A stretch of DNA of 64,000 nt from Meandrina meandrites (taxonomy: Eukaryota; Cnidaria; Anthozoa; Scleractinia; Meandrinidae): NCBI GenBank assembly GCA_963693305.1, contig OY855903.1, positions 29,275,598 to 29,339,597 of the forward strand, written 5' to 3'. The translations under genes were made by a program, and so were the position numbers. Shown here piece by piece: positions 10,978 through 19,871 of the stretch. The notes beneath the pieces were generated by a model that was not told where the DNA came from, did no database searches, and worked only from the letters and a program-made list of their open reading frames with translations. Position 1 is the stretch's first letter, and each line of letters begins with the position of its first letter.

Positions 10978-11024
10978 TTTGAAACGAAGCGTATATGTTA
11001 AGCAAATAACATAATACTTAGAAA

Positions 11025-11612
11025 TTACTCAGAATTTGTCTGTAATTGTTCAGCAGTTGGTGAGGTATGCTCAGAAATTTCTTCTAATTTTGATTCATCC
11101 TTTCTCTGTAAATGTGAGTTAAAATCAATGTGCTTCGCCGTTATCAAAGCAGCAGAAATAGGAGCAAGAAATTATCCATATTTCAAAGAGAGACTGCCGA
11201 CAAAATCTGTCATTTCTTTGTTAATAATGAAGTCTTCTTTTAGTTCTTTTTTCATTGCATCAACGTCATCTATTTCAATAACCATTTGCAGGCATCTTGT
11301 CAGAAGCGTAAGCAGGCTGTCAACCATGCTTTCGGTTGTCTTGCTGCCAACGAAGGTTTCATATCTCTTGTAGTACTTTTCAACTTCTTTATCAGTCAAG
11401 CGTTTCAACTGCTCATGTGTTAATTGCACTCCGATGGCCTCTTTGGATTTGCCTGTTGATACAAGCATGGCCAGCTGCTCACGAAGAGCAGGAATGTTAG
11501 GTCCGGGGACGGTTCAGCTTGTTAAGTCTGGCACAATGCTACTACCAGCTGGGCTGCTTGATGGCTCAGCTTCCAGTAGGTTTATAACATCTGTGAACTC
11601 TTGTTCAGCCAT
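11025..11612 (-). pseudogene. Polinton 195-codon helical protein with two in-frame stops
   Basis: ATG at 11612 (MAEQEFTDVINLLEAE). The frame stays constant to a TAA at 11025 (exactly 196 codons), interrupted only by a TGA at about codon 33 and a TAA after SLSLKYG. The middle is charged and helical (TDKEVEKYYKRYETFVG, DDVDAMKKELKEDF). A short hydrophobic stretch (FLAPISAALITAKH) precedes a polar end. An unbroken frame with only two point-type stops indicates recent decay, or possibly sequence error. It lies immediately left of the ATPase gene (19 bases apart). Function is not recognised. Confidence 0.6.
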
Positions 11613-11630
11613 TGTCACTATATACAACTT

Positions 11631-12236
11631 TTATTTTTTTAATTCAAAATGAATACCGTAGGGGTAGCGAAGCGAGAACACGAGATAAGAGAACTTCCGC
11701 TGTTTCAGCTTTGAAATCAGATTTTTGTACTCATCGTGGGAGAGTTTGCCCGCGTAATCATCAAAGATCGCCTTCGTGGTTTTGGCCGAGGGAGTGTAAA
11801 ATAAAACGATAGCCGCCACGTTCTCTCGGAAGGAAGGTGTGATGCTGGTTATCTTCTGGGTCAGCACCCAAACGCTGATGCCGATATGTCGGGCGGAAAA
11901 GCCAAGATTCACCAGCTGGCCTGTGCGCCCTTTCACATCTTTGGAGGCTGCGCAGTCATCTAGGATTATGAGCGTGTTGGTGCCCTCAAACAGCCAGGTC
12001 ACGATATTCAAAAAAATTTCAACCTCATGCTGCTTGCATATTATCACAATCATTCTTGGATCATTTTCACCAATTCGGTGGTAGGTCTTGTTGTGCGCGA
12101 ATGTTGGGCAGATAAGCACAATGTAGTTGAACTTGCCGCGGAAAGGGCCGTAGATCTGGTCAACCACATATTTAGATTTACCTGAATTTGTCGGGCCCAC
12201 AATCAGAGCGTTGAAGGGTATCTTACTCGGATCCAT
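11631..12236 (-). CDS. Polinton DNA-packaging ATPase (FtsK/HerA, A32-like)
   Basis: An intact 201-residue P-loop ATPase that would power DNA packaging into the capsid. Walker A is GPTNSGKS (residues 14-21) and Walker B is LIILDDCA (about 89-96). A later Gln-containing segment (WVLTQKITSI) is typical of the sensor region. Length and motif spacing match A32-type ATPases of Polintons and related viruses. Its start lies 5 bases beyond the stop of the major capsid gene, so the two are probably co-expressed. It remains open while polB and integrase are broken. Confidence 0.92.
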   Translation of the reverse strand: MDPSKIPFNALIVGPTNSGKSKYVVDQIYGPFRGKFNYIVLICPTFAHNKTYHRIGENDPRMIVIICKQHEVEIFLNIVTWLFEGTNTLIILDDCAASKDVKGRTGQLVNLGFSARHIGISVWVLTQKITSITPSFRENVAAIVLFYTPSAKTTKAIFDDYAGKLSHDEYKNLISKLKQRKFSYLVFSLRYPYGIHFELKK

Positions 12237-12241
12237 TTCTA

Positions 12242-13495
12242 TTAGTACTGCACAGATTCGAATTGCCTTCCTAATATATTCATCTGCACGTCGCTGATTA
12301 CGTAAATGTGGCAGTTCACATTGCCAGAGCCGCTTGCATTCCTCTCGAGCTCCAGCTGTACCCCATCCTTTGTGTTTACAAGTCGCGTGCCACTTCCGTG
12401 CATCGAGTGGTCAGCCCTGGAATGCAGATCTATCATAAGCCCAAACTTGTTTTCTGTATAAAACTTTGTTGCATTCATGTGCTGTGTTTTGTTTTCAGCT
12501 TTGAGAAAGAAGCGTTTGACCTCCTCCCAGACATCAATTCCTTCAAGGCCGTTGTTGTACAGCCTGTTGGGCGAGCCGTTTACTGTGACACTGACTTTCG
12601 TCAGGTCTGGGTTTAAGTAAGTTTCTGCCTGCCTTGCGCCAGCAACATAGGGCTCGACAAAAAGTAGCAAGATGCCTTTGAGGGACCTTCTCTGCGGGTT
12701 AACTCTGAGATTCAGCCTAGTGTCTGTGCCTTTGGCAAACATAACCACTTCGCCACACTGAATGTGGTCATATGCAAATTCTTTTCCACTTGAGTACGCG
12801 CTGAGGGCTTCATCTGCCAGTGTTTTGCTTCTTATCATCTCGTACTCCAGTTGGATGTTTGTCAGCTTATATTTCAGCTTTGAGGGGTCTGAACCTCTGA
12901 CGACCTGAGAGGCTGGCGCAAGTGTCAGTTCGAACACAAGATCGTTGTATAAAGCCTGCGGATAAAAGGTCCCGTGGTCATTCAAAATCTGGTGGTCAAG
13001 GCGGATCCTGTATTTGGTTCCGTAAATCCCGTTCAGTTTGTTTTCTGCAGCTACGCCTGAGGTCTTCTTATCACCCGCGTTTGAGCGAATTTTGTTGAGA
13101 TCCTCACTCTGGATTCCATCTTGCAACATGTTATCGCGCTCCTCCTGCGATAGGAAGAGATCCTCGAATATCTTGTAAATATCATAACCAACTGTGTCCT
13201 GCAGGATAGTGCCAGAGTACTTCACAACAAGTTTGTCAACTAGCGCCCGTCCAACATTGTCGACAAGAAAGTTATTGGCATGGCCTCTGCTCAAATCAAT
13301 GTTAAAGCGCAGCGCAAGTAAACCAGGAACAATGACCTCGTTTTCATTCAGCTTGGGCACCGAAACATAAAGCGTTTCCTGCGGATTGGCTTCTGTGCAC
13401 TCGAAAGTGATGCATTTTACCGCGCGCTCCGCTTTTAAAGCTCCGAGAGTTTTCTCACTACGTGTTGGCCGAAGGTTTTCTTGTACACCGTCCAT
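12242..13495 (-). CDS. Polinton major capsid protein (double jelly-roll type)
   Basis: An intact 417-residue frame. I take the start as the ATG at 13495 (MDGVQENLRPTRSEKTLG) rather than an upstream TTG. Recognisable features are the N-terminal block with VPKLNENEVIVPG, the central FYPQALYNDLVFELTLA and LEYEMIRSKTLA, and C-terminal strands ending ILGRQFESVQY. Length and sequence style fit the capsid-forming double-jelly-roll protein of Polintons. It is transcribed divergently from the coiled-coil gene at 13,556 across a 60-bp AT-rich gap, and is directly followed by the ATPase. The double-jelly-roll fold is established for the family; assignment here is by pattern and gene order. Confidence 0.85.
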   Translation of the reverse strand: MDGVQENLRPTRSEKTLGALKAERAVKCITFECTEANPQETLYVSVPKLNENEVIVPGLLALRFNIDLSRGHANNFLVDNVGRALVDKLVVKYSGTILQDTVGYDIYKIFEDLFLSQEERDNMLQDGIQSEDLNKIRSNAGDKKTSGVAAENKLNGIYGTKYRIRLDHQILNDHGTFYPQALYNDLVFELTLAPASQVVRGSDPSKLKYKLTNIQLEYEMIRSKTLADEALSAYSSGKEFAYDHIQCGEVVMFAKGTDTRLNLRVNPQRRSLKGILLLFVEPYVAGARQAETYLNPDLTKVSVTVNGSPNRLYNNGLEGIDVWEEVKRFFLKAENKTQHMNATKFYTENKFGLMIDLHSRADHSMHGSGTRLVNTKDGVQLELERNASGSGNVNCHIYVISDVQMNILGRQFESVQY

Positions 13496-13555
13496 TATTG
13501 TAAGGAATATAAAAATTTTCAATTAAAATTTCAATTGTAAATATAAAATCACGTG
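13496..13555. promoter_or_regulatory. Divergent AT-rich promoter of major capsid and coiled-coil genes
   Basis: Only 60 bases separate two outward-facing starts. On each side a TATA-like word lies within about 20 bases of the ATG: ATATAAAATCACGTG before 13,556, and TTTATATTCCTTACAATA before 13,495 on the minus strand. The two halves resemble inverted copies of TTGTAA..ATATAAA. It is probably a shared bidirectional promoter. Confidence 0.55.
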
Positions 13556-14933
13556 ATGGCAGAAGGTGACGAATTTGGTATGGACCAACCAGATCTTGAC
13601 CACAGACTTGATTATGATGACGATGATGATGATGATGATGATGACGATGAACAAGAGGCCAACAGAACCCAGCCATTTCAGCCTGGCACGGTTTCCACCC
13701 CCTACAATGGTGGTGAACAACATGAAATGCAAACTATGCAGCACGAACAGAGCGGATTGCCAGAAACATCATTTGATGAAGATATACCTTTGTTGGGTAG
13801 CTTTATTCATCAAGATGACAAACCAGCGCTTCTTGAAAGAGCAAGAAAATACATTAAAGACAGGTTTCCAAGAGTTGACTTCAGAAAATTAGGCCCAATC
13901 GGTTTCAGCAAAAAGCCTGGCAATGACACTACAATCGTTTCATTTGGAACAAGAGGTGGTGAGACTGAAATTTTCAAAAAAGATGGGAAAAGTCTTCTGA
14001 AAAAATTCACAGACAAGTTCAAAACATCCCTTGGTCCAGAAGCTGAATCTCTGATTGCTCAAGACAATGAAGAAATAAGAGAAAACCGGCAGAGATTAAG
14101 AGAAGCTGAAAAAGAACTCAGAGATGCAGAAAAACTCGCCTCTGAAAGAGAAAAAGCTGCACAAGAAGTGCAAGATCTGAGAACTAGAATCGATCGAACT
14201 CAAGCCAAGATTGATCAACTTGGGTCAAACGTTGAAAATGAATCAGAATTGCGCGAGATGCAGCAATGGATAAAAAACTATCAAAATGATTTTGAAAATG
14301 CAAAAAAAGGTGGCGGCTCTCGAGAAACAAGCAAAAACCAAAGCTAAAGCACAAAAAAGTGTCGACCAACTTAGAGCAAGCCTGGCCGCAAAAGAGAGAG
14401 AAAGAAACACAATGGAAGCGAGGCTCAATGACACAAAAACTTTAGATGAGCTGAAAGAACAAGAAGCAGAACTGCAGCGCCAAAATGAGGAAGATCAGGC
14501 AGTTATCGACGATGAAAACACATCACCTTCTGATAAACAAGCTGCCGAAGGAAGAGTAGCGGAAAGACAAGAGGAGCTTGCTCGTTTGCAAATGCAGATT
14601 GATGAAAGAGAAAGAGCGCTTCCACTTCGTGAGAGGGTGAAGGAGATATTCAAAAAATATGGTGTGACCGTTACGGCTATCGTTCTTGCTGCCGGGGTCA
14701 CAATTGGTGCAGTCATTGGGGCTATTACAAACGCTTTGAGAGCCACCGGTAAAGCGTTGGGAAAAGGTCTGAAAGATATTGCATCAGCTCTGCCAGGTCT
14801 TATTGGCTCAATTGTGAGCTTTCTTTTCAAAGCCGCCGGTCAAGCTATCGGTTTTCTTGCTGAGCACACCTGGCTGATTATTTTGGCTGTGGTTGCCTTT
14901 CTTGTCGAAAAATACATTAAGAAGCGGCATTAG
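13556..14933 (+). pseudogene. Polinton acidic/coiled-coil protein with C-terminal membrane segments
   Basis: The start is the ATG at 13556. Residues about 22-33 are a run of aspartates from a GATGAT-type repeat. A Gln/Pro-rich region is followed by a long heptad-rich, highly charged coiled coil from about residue 180 onward (EIRENRQRLREAEKELRDAE). The C-terminus has two or three hydrophobic segments (TVTAIVLAAGVTIGAVIGAI, LIGSIVSFLFKAAGQAIGFL, LIILAVVAFLVEKYI) and ends KKRH. The frame breaks once at the A7 tract 14302-14308 and resumes through ORF sequence to 14933. It overlaps the convergent gene's stop by 4 bases. A large membrane-anchored coiled-coil particle protein is the likely role (inference). 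Confidence 0.65.
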
Positions 14934-16551
14934 CGCATAAAGTAAATAAAAGCCGCAACCCCGACAGCACCAATAGCAACAGCTGCTTTATTATTTTCGT
15001 GTGTTTCAGTGCTATCAGGTTTTTGCTCTTCAGGCTGAGGTGTTTGAGGTGTTTGCTCTTCAGGCTGCGTTGCTTCTTTGTGTATCAGGCTTGAGGGGTG
15101 GCTGTTTGGTGGGTTTATCTTTGTTGGACCTCCTGCCATCAGCTTTAGCGCTGATTTTTTTGTGCCCTTATTTACTTCGTCGTTAACCCCTAGCTTCATG
15201 CCTGGCACAGCTTGTTTGAGCTGGTTGTTGTAACCAGTTACACTTTCCATATTTGTTACCATCCGCGCAGGCATCAGCCAGGCCCCCGGACACACTGCAA
15301 AGTTAAGCCTCACCTTTGCCTCGTCGACTGCAAGTTGGTACCTTTGAACTGACTTTGCCAGATCCGGTTGCCTTATTGAGTCTTCCACTAGCACAAGGAA
15401 CTCACTTTGCGCTTCCTTTGCGTGCCCTCCTGTCCCAAGTATGCTGCTTCTAACGTTCACCTGTGAACCCAAAACACAGTAAACGAACGCCTCTATCGAC
15501 TGGTTTATTCGCGCCAAATCCGCCTGGGTCAGACCTTCTGCTACATTGGGACAAAAAAGTCTGACTGCCTGTTAGCAACGTCATCTAGCTCGATATACTG
15601 AATCAAGGTGCCTTTTGACGCTGTACCGCCTTCGTCTGAAAATTTATCATGACCGGGGTAACTGGTATACGTTTTAGATGGTCCAACGTTTGAGACCCAT
15701 ATGTAAACGCTTCCCAGGCCGTGGTTTGTGCCTGCTGTGTAACGAAAATCACTCGACGGGTCGACTCCGAACTCAGCGCATATTCTTTTGTATGAAGCCA
15801 CGTCGTACTTGTTGTTAAACTGGTCAAAAGCTGGGTCGCCTGGCAAAGCGCTTATGCTTTGTATTCCCCCCATCTGAAACAATATTCGCCTGACAGTAAA
15901 ATATATATGGAACTTGTAAAAAGCTAGCACATTCGGTGGCAAAGGGATAGAATACTTGTCTTCGAAAAGTTTTCGACTAATACCGCAGCCCGTTGTAGCG
16001 CACCACACAGCAAAGTTCAGCTGCTGTGGCCAATATTTCATATTTGGGCCGGCTAGCCATGTTTTGGACTCTTTCCCTGAACGGTGGGTGAGTTTGGTTT
16101 TTTGAAATATCTCTCTGAACTTTGTTGTGAAATACTGGTCAGGTGTTACGTAAATATTAGTTTTGTCATTAAATATTTGTTTCATACTATGGCCGGGATA
16201 ATTACCGTGAAAGGCAACAGCAGGGATTGGCAAAGAGTCTACTTTTAAACCACTTGGTGTAAGTTGTTGTGGAAACCCTTCTGATGATTGGTCAACACCC
16301 AGCGCACTTTTCATTTCCGGGCTCCAATATTTGCTGTCTGAACCAAAAACGTTTATCAAATGGCCTGGCCCTGCTTTGAAATAAATTTCTGAGGTTGCTG
16401 TGTGATCTTTGGCAAAATCCGTCTGTGGCTCAAACTTCGATTTATCAGCATTTGGGTATTTTACATTAAAGGTTTTCCATGCCTTCTGTTCTGCCACTTT
16501 GGCAATGGTGTCAGCTTGTGGTGTCTGAATCCATTTTAGAAGAGCATCCAT
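14930..16551 (-). pseudogene. Polinton ~530-residue conserved protein, frameshifted
   Basis: The first part runs from ATG 16551 (MDALLKWIQTPQADT) for 336 codons to a stop at 15541. A second frame of about 200 codons starts just before that stop and continues to 14930. The switch is at an A6 tract (15553-15558; T6 in the coding strand). The first part is rich in aromatic and polar residues with a conserved-looking block WPQQLNFAVWCATTGCG. The second part has YCVLGSQVNVRSS, a Pro/Glu/Gln-rich linker and a terminal hydrophobic segment (AVAIGAVGVAAFIYFM). No enzyme signature is recognised. Size and central position suggest a structural or vertex component, which is inference only. Confidence 0.6.
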
Positions 16552-16590
16552 GTTTATATTTAAACAAAATATTTTTCTCTAATTATAAAA

Positions 16591-17262
16591 ATGGTCATTC
16601 TAACTGTTGTTACAAAAGAAAATCCGCATACGGTATATTTTGAACCCTATCCTATTCCAAAACCAAGCTATATACGGCTGCTTTCATGCTCCCTCTACAA
16701 TTCGTGGTTTAACTTAAAGGAAGGTGGTAAAATCTTCTACACTGATGATAAAAAAAATCAAAGATCTGAATCCATTTGGCCAGGTAATTACACGATTGAA
16801 GAAATGGCAAAAACCATTGAAAATTCTTTTAAAAAATATGGTGACGTATTAAGAACACAAATCAATACTCCTGTCGGTCAGATGGTTATACAAAAAGTGG
16901 ATCCATTTGAAAAAATAAAGTTCGATAAGAACTTATCAGAACTGCTTGACATTGATCAAGATTTACAATGGATAAGATATGTCAAACGTATGAAGTCACC
17001 CACGACTTATTTCATTCGTTGCGATTTAGTTGACAAAGAACAGAATCTGTTAAATGGAAAACCGTCTACTGTTTTACAAACTTTTGACATAACAGGAAAA
17101 CCATATCAAAAAGATTTTTATCAAAGTGGCCCAGAACATGTCTTACGCGAAGTTTCTGCTGATAAACATATCACAAATTTGACAATATCAGTCAGAGAAG
17201 AAAATAATGACCTTTTCAACTTCAATCAGGAACCTCTTCAGTTTCTAATTGAAATAAATTAA
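16591..17262 (+). CDS. Polinton candidate minor capsid (penton-like) protein
   Basis: An intact 223-residue frame. It begins MVILTVVTKENPHTVYFEPY and contains YIRLLSCSLYNSW, IWPGNYTIEEMAKTIENSF and a beta-rich C-terminal half ending EPLQFLIEIN. In Polintons a short beta-rich protein of about this size forms the single-jelly-roll penton, and the position on the capsid side of the element fits. The assignment rests on size, composition and the PGxYTIE-type segment, not on a search. TATA-like ATTATAAAA abuts the ATG. Transcription is away from the 336-codon gene with a 39-base gap. Confidence 0.5.
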   Translation: MVILTVVTKENPHTVYFEPYPIPKPSYIRLLSCSLYNSWFNLKEGGKIFYTDDKKNQRSESIWPGNYTIEEMAKTIENSFKKYGDVLRTQINTPVGQMVIQKVDPFEKIKFDKNLSELLDIDQDLQWIRYVKRMKSPTTYFIRCDLVDKEQNLLNGKPSTVLQTFDITGKPYQKDFYQSGPEHVLREVSADKHITNLTISVREENNDLFNFNQEPLQFLIEIN

Positions 17263-17289
17263 ACAAAAAATAATTTTGTAAATATAACC

Positions 17290-17958
17290 ATGGCATCCAA
17301 CGTATTACCAAGCGCTTCAGCTTATGAACAAACAGAAACTCAGACCACACTCTATCCAGTTCTACCAACTCAACCAGATAACAATTTTCGTATGCAGAAA
17401 GCAAATGAAGTTTTAAAATATTTAAGTGACGAAGTTTCACATTATAGGCTTGTTGCCAAAAAATACAAGCGCACAAAAACCATTATCAACTATGCTAGCT
17501 TTTCTGCTGGTGGTATTAGTGGTTTTCTTTCCGCAGGTAGCGTAGCAGCTGCATTTACAGTAATAGGGGCTCCTGCCATGATCCCCATTGGCTGTGTCGC
17601 CTCTGTATTTGGGCTAACAGCTGCTGGGCTAACCGGTTTTTATAAAAAGCTAGAGCCCAAACTTATCAAACACTGCAAAATCATGACACTTGCTTTGTCA
17701 AAATGCGATACTGTCAACCGCATACTGTCAAAATCACTTATTGACGGCAAAATCAGCGATTCTGAGTTTCAAAGCATCCTTGATGAAAAAGAGAGCTATC
17801 GTATTCAGAAGGAGATTCTTCAGAAAGGCACACTTCCAAAGGAAAAAAATAAACAGAGCAGCCCTGACATCGAAAAAATACGACAAGAGGCCATGCACGA
17901 AGAAAGAATGCGCATGCAAAAAAAGCTTCTTGGCAGCATCGGTGACGTTTCGAAATAA
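17290..17958 (+). CDS. Polinton 222-residue membrane-hairpin protein
   Basis: An intact frame starting MASNVLPSASAYEQ after TGTAAATATAACC. A polar N-terminus of about 75 residues precedes a long hydrophobic Gly/Ala-rich region of about residues 78-118 (SFSAGGISGFLSAGSVAAAF, IGAPAMIPIGCVASVFGLTA). That region is long enough for two membrane passes or a membrane-active hairpin. The C-terminal half is charged and helical (IEKIRQEAMHEERMRMQKKL). It lies 27 bases behind the candidate penton gene on the same strand, so the two are probably expressed together. No known domain is recognised. Confidence 0.6.
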   Translation: MASNVLPSASAYEQTETQTTLYPVLPTQPDNNFRMQKANEVLKYLSDEVSHYRLVAKKYKRTKTIINYASFSAGGISGFLSAGSVAAAFTVIGAPAMIPIGCVASVFGLTAAGLTGFYKKLEPKLIKHCKIMTLALSKCDTVNRILSKSLIDGKISDSEFQSILDEKESYRIQKEILQKGTLPKEKNKQSSPDIEKIRQEAMHEERMRMQKKLLGSIGDVSK

Positions 17959-17998
17959 AAATTCAGTCGAAGCGCACACTCTTTCACTTTATTAAAGA

Positions 17999-18154
17999 AT
18001 GATTTCTGTTACAAATATAGCACGCAAAATGATTTTACTATTTCATGCTCTTATGTATGCTATAAACGAACTTTCTACACCCGTTTGGCAGAATGAGGTC
18101 AGACAGATAACATATCAAGTTGTGGAAGCGATGCGAGAAGCAGAAACTGATTAA
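17999..18154 (+). CDS. Possible small 51-residue protein
   Basis: A short frame, MISVTNIARKMILLFHALMY..., ends in a charged helix (QVVEAMREAETD). It fills the gap between the membrane-hairpin gene and the convergent right-end gene. Lack of a clear upstream TATA word and its short length make it uncertain. An internal ATG at 18029 is an alternative start. Confidence 0.3.
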   Translation: MISVTNIARKMILLFHALMYAINELSTPVWQNEVRQITYQVVEAMREAETD

Positions 18155-18195
18155 AATATCACGCAACTTTTCCGCACCAACTATTATAGTAACAT

Positions 18196-18794
18196 CTATT
18201 GATTGAAGATTTCGTAGTAGCCATTTTTATAACCACTATAGTTGTAAGGTTTATTGAAGATTTCGTCGTAGTCGTTTTTATAATACAGATAGCCGAGAAA
18301 GTGTTCTACTCCATTTTTGCTACACTTATTACAGAGACCATTCCACCTGCAATATCGGCATTTATGGCAAAACAAGAGCTTTACAATTTGTTCATTGTGT
18401 TCGCAAAATGGTGCTTTGGTAATGGCATCATTCACTTTGTCCCAGCCAAGATCAGCTCGCTGCCTGAGCTTTATGGTAATATACTCTTTGTAGATTTTTT
18501 CACGAAGTTCTGGTGAAAGTTTTTTTATTCCCTCAGAAAGTTGACATTTTTTTTTTCTGATGTTGAACTCATATTGTTCGCATTATCCGGCAAAAGAATA
18601 TTCATTAATTCTTGTGGACTCATTTTTTTCATTTCTGCAAGAAGTTCTTCTGATACAAGTATTGGCAATTCTGTATTTTCTTCTATTGAGTTTGGCTGAA
18701 ATAATGCCCAATTGTCTCCCCTTTCTTTGTTTTTTCTAACTTTCGGTTTTTTAGTGCTTTGATCAACAGGACCATTGTCTCTTCCTCTACCCAT
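18196..18794 (-). pseudogene. Polinton right-end gene, F-box-like/Cys-rich, frameshifted
   Basis: The start codon (ATG 18792-18794) is the inner edge of the right TIR, mirroring polB on the left. A charged N-terminus (MGRGRDNGPVDQSTKKPK) is followed by a helical segment (LVSEELLAEMKKMSPQEL). A T10 tract (18547-18556) then shifts the frame. The second part has an F-box-like helix start (LSPELREKIYKEYI) and a cysteine cluster, CHKCRYCRWNGLCNKC, that could bind zinc. The end is Tyr/Asn-rich with two near-repeats of YEIFN. One indel in the homopolymer accounts for the break. F-box-like is a weak call from the LSPELREKIY pattern; function is unknown. Confidence 0.5.
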
Positions 18795-19197
18795 CTCGAC
18801 GTATATACAAGTGCAGATAATTGTTCAAATGGAAAATAATTCTGAGACACTTTTGTATATTATACAGTGCGGGCATTTCTACAAAAGAAAATAATTTTTT
18901 TGTGTGTCACATCCGCTTTCGCACCGTTGGACCATGTCTCGAAAAGTTTGTTTTGTCGCTGTGTTTGCTTTGTTTGCGCTTCTGCAGGTTTGTTTGCTGC
19001 TGTGTCTGCGCATAACTTCCATGTTGGAGTTAATTTTCTCTCAAATACCACCACACACATATAAAGTACTGCGTTCTGGGACAGTTTGGTGTAATAAAAA
19101 TTTAAACAAAAAAAATGAGGGCCTTTAGGCCCGAATTTTTTGTTTTTAAAGTGTTTACACAAAAAACTGTCCCAGAACCAGTACTTTATATGTGTGT
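18791..19197 (-). repeat. Polinton right TIR, with 145-bp terminal palindrome
   Basis: The reverse complement of the left TIR, with one 9-bp insertion (TCGCTGTGT-like, near 18957). The outermost 19053-19197 forms the same palindrome as the left end, centred on GGGCCTTTAGGCCC. The outer base pair is followed by the CCTTT target repeat. Open frames inside it are mirror copies of those in the left TIR and are not considered genes. Confidence 0.92.
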
Positions 19198-19284
19198 CCT
19201 TTTCATACAATCGCTTCGTTTAAGTTGAAATGAAATGTCCAGTTCATTTATTTAACATGAGAAAAAAACGAAATTAATTATTTC

Positions 19285-19600
19285 TAAAATAGATTTAGCC
19301 AAGCCTAAAAGCAGAGCTTGTCGGTTAGTTACCTTGCCTTTTGTTTAAATCTGAATTTATGCGATGATAAAATTATCAGGCCGGGTAAGTAAAGTAATTG
19401 GATCAATTGGAAAACCATAACCTGGTCAGCGGTCAACTTCCAAAAAAGACGTCACCTCGATTAGCTCTACGCCTGAGCCCGCGATATGGTCATGTGATAC
19501 TGGTCAGTGGATACCTTGATTTGACAGCTGTCAATTGACCATAACATGGAAGTTCAATATCAAAGATTTAACAATAACCAAGGCGGCATATTGTCCTGTG
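19285..19600. repeat. Dispersed repeat, copy A
   Basis: It shares long blocks with 52,206-52,450: AGATTTAGCCAAGCCTAAAA, GAGCCCGCGAT, ATAGTCATGTGATACT-like, and GACAACTGTCAATTG.CCATAAC-like. This indicates two diverged copies of one interspersed repeat in the same orientation. No coding capacity is seen. Confidence 0.55.
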
Positions 19601-19871
19601 ACTCCCCTCCCCCTCCCCCAGAGTCTGTATGGACGGACGCTCGGACGCTCGTACGGTCACGTGATTACCAAATTTTCTCGGCCTGATGGTTTACCAAAAT
19701 TTCTTACCCATGGTGCTCCGCTGGCGCGCTTCGCGCGCTGGAGCTCCGCTAAAAATTGTTTGCACTTAGCTGAAGTACTGAGCCCGGTAGGGAGTGGAAA
19801 TTGTAACATTGAAATTGACATTGCTTGGAGCGCGGTAAAACCTTTGTGTTTTCGGTCAGTCGTTGAACAAG

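Larger units (their letters stand above)
4064..19197 (+). mobile_element. Complete Polinton/Maverick element, 15.1 kb
   Basis: The element is bounded by TIRs of 398 bp (4064-4461) and 407 bp (18791-19197). A 5-bp direct repeat CCTTT (4059-4063 and 19198-19202) is the candidate target duplication; 5-6 bp is usual for the family. It encodes the Polinton core set: PolB with exonuclease domain, rve-type integrase, A32-like packaging ATPase, a protein I read as the double-jelly-roll major capsid, and a candidate minor capsid. Several small membrane proteins are also present. PolB and integrase lie at the left and converge tail to tail. Most virion-type genes read leftward from about 16.5 to 9.5 kb, interleaved with rightward genes. 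I did not recognise an adenain-like protease. Several genes are broken, so the copy is probably not autonomous. Confidence 0.93.

Noticed and set aside
13458..13744. His-rich and Ile-rich minus-strand frames near the capsid gene
   Set aside because: They are antisense of the GATGAT aspartate repeat in the coiled-coil gene.
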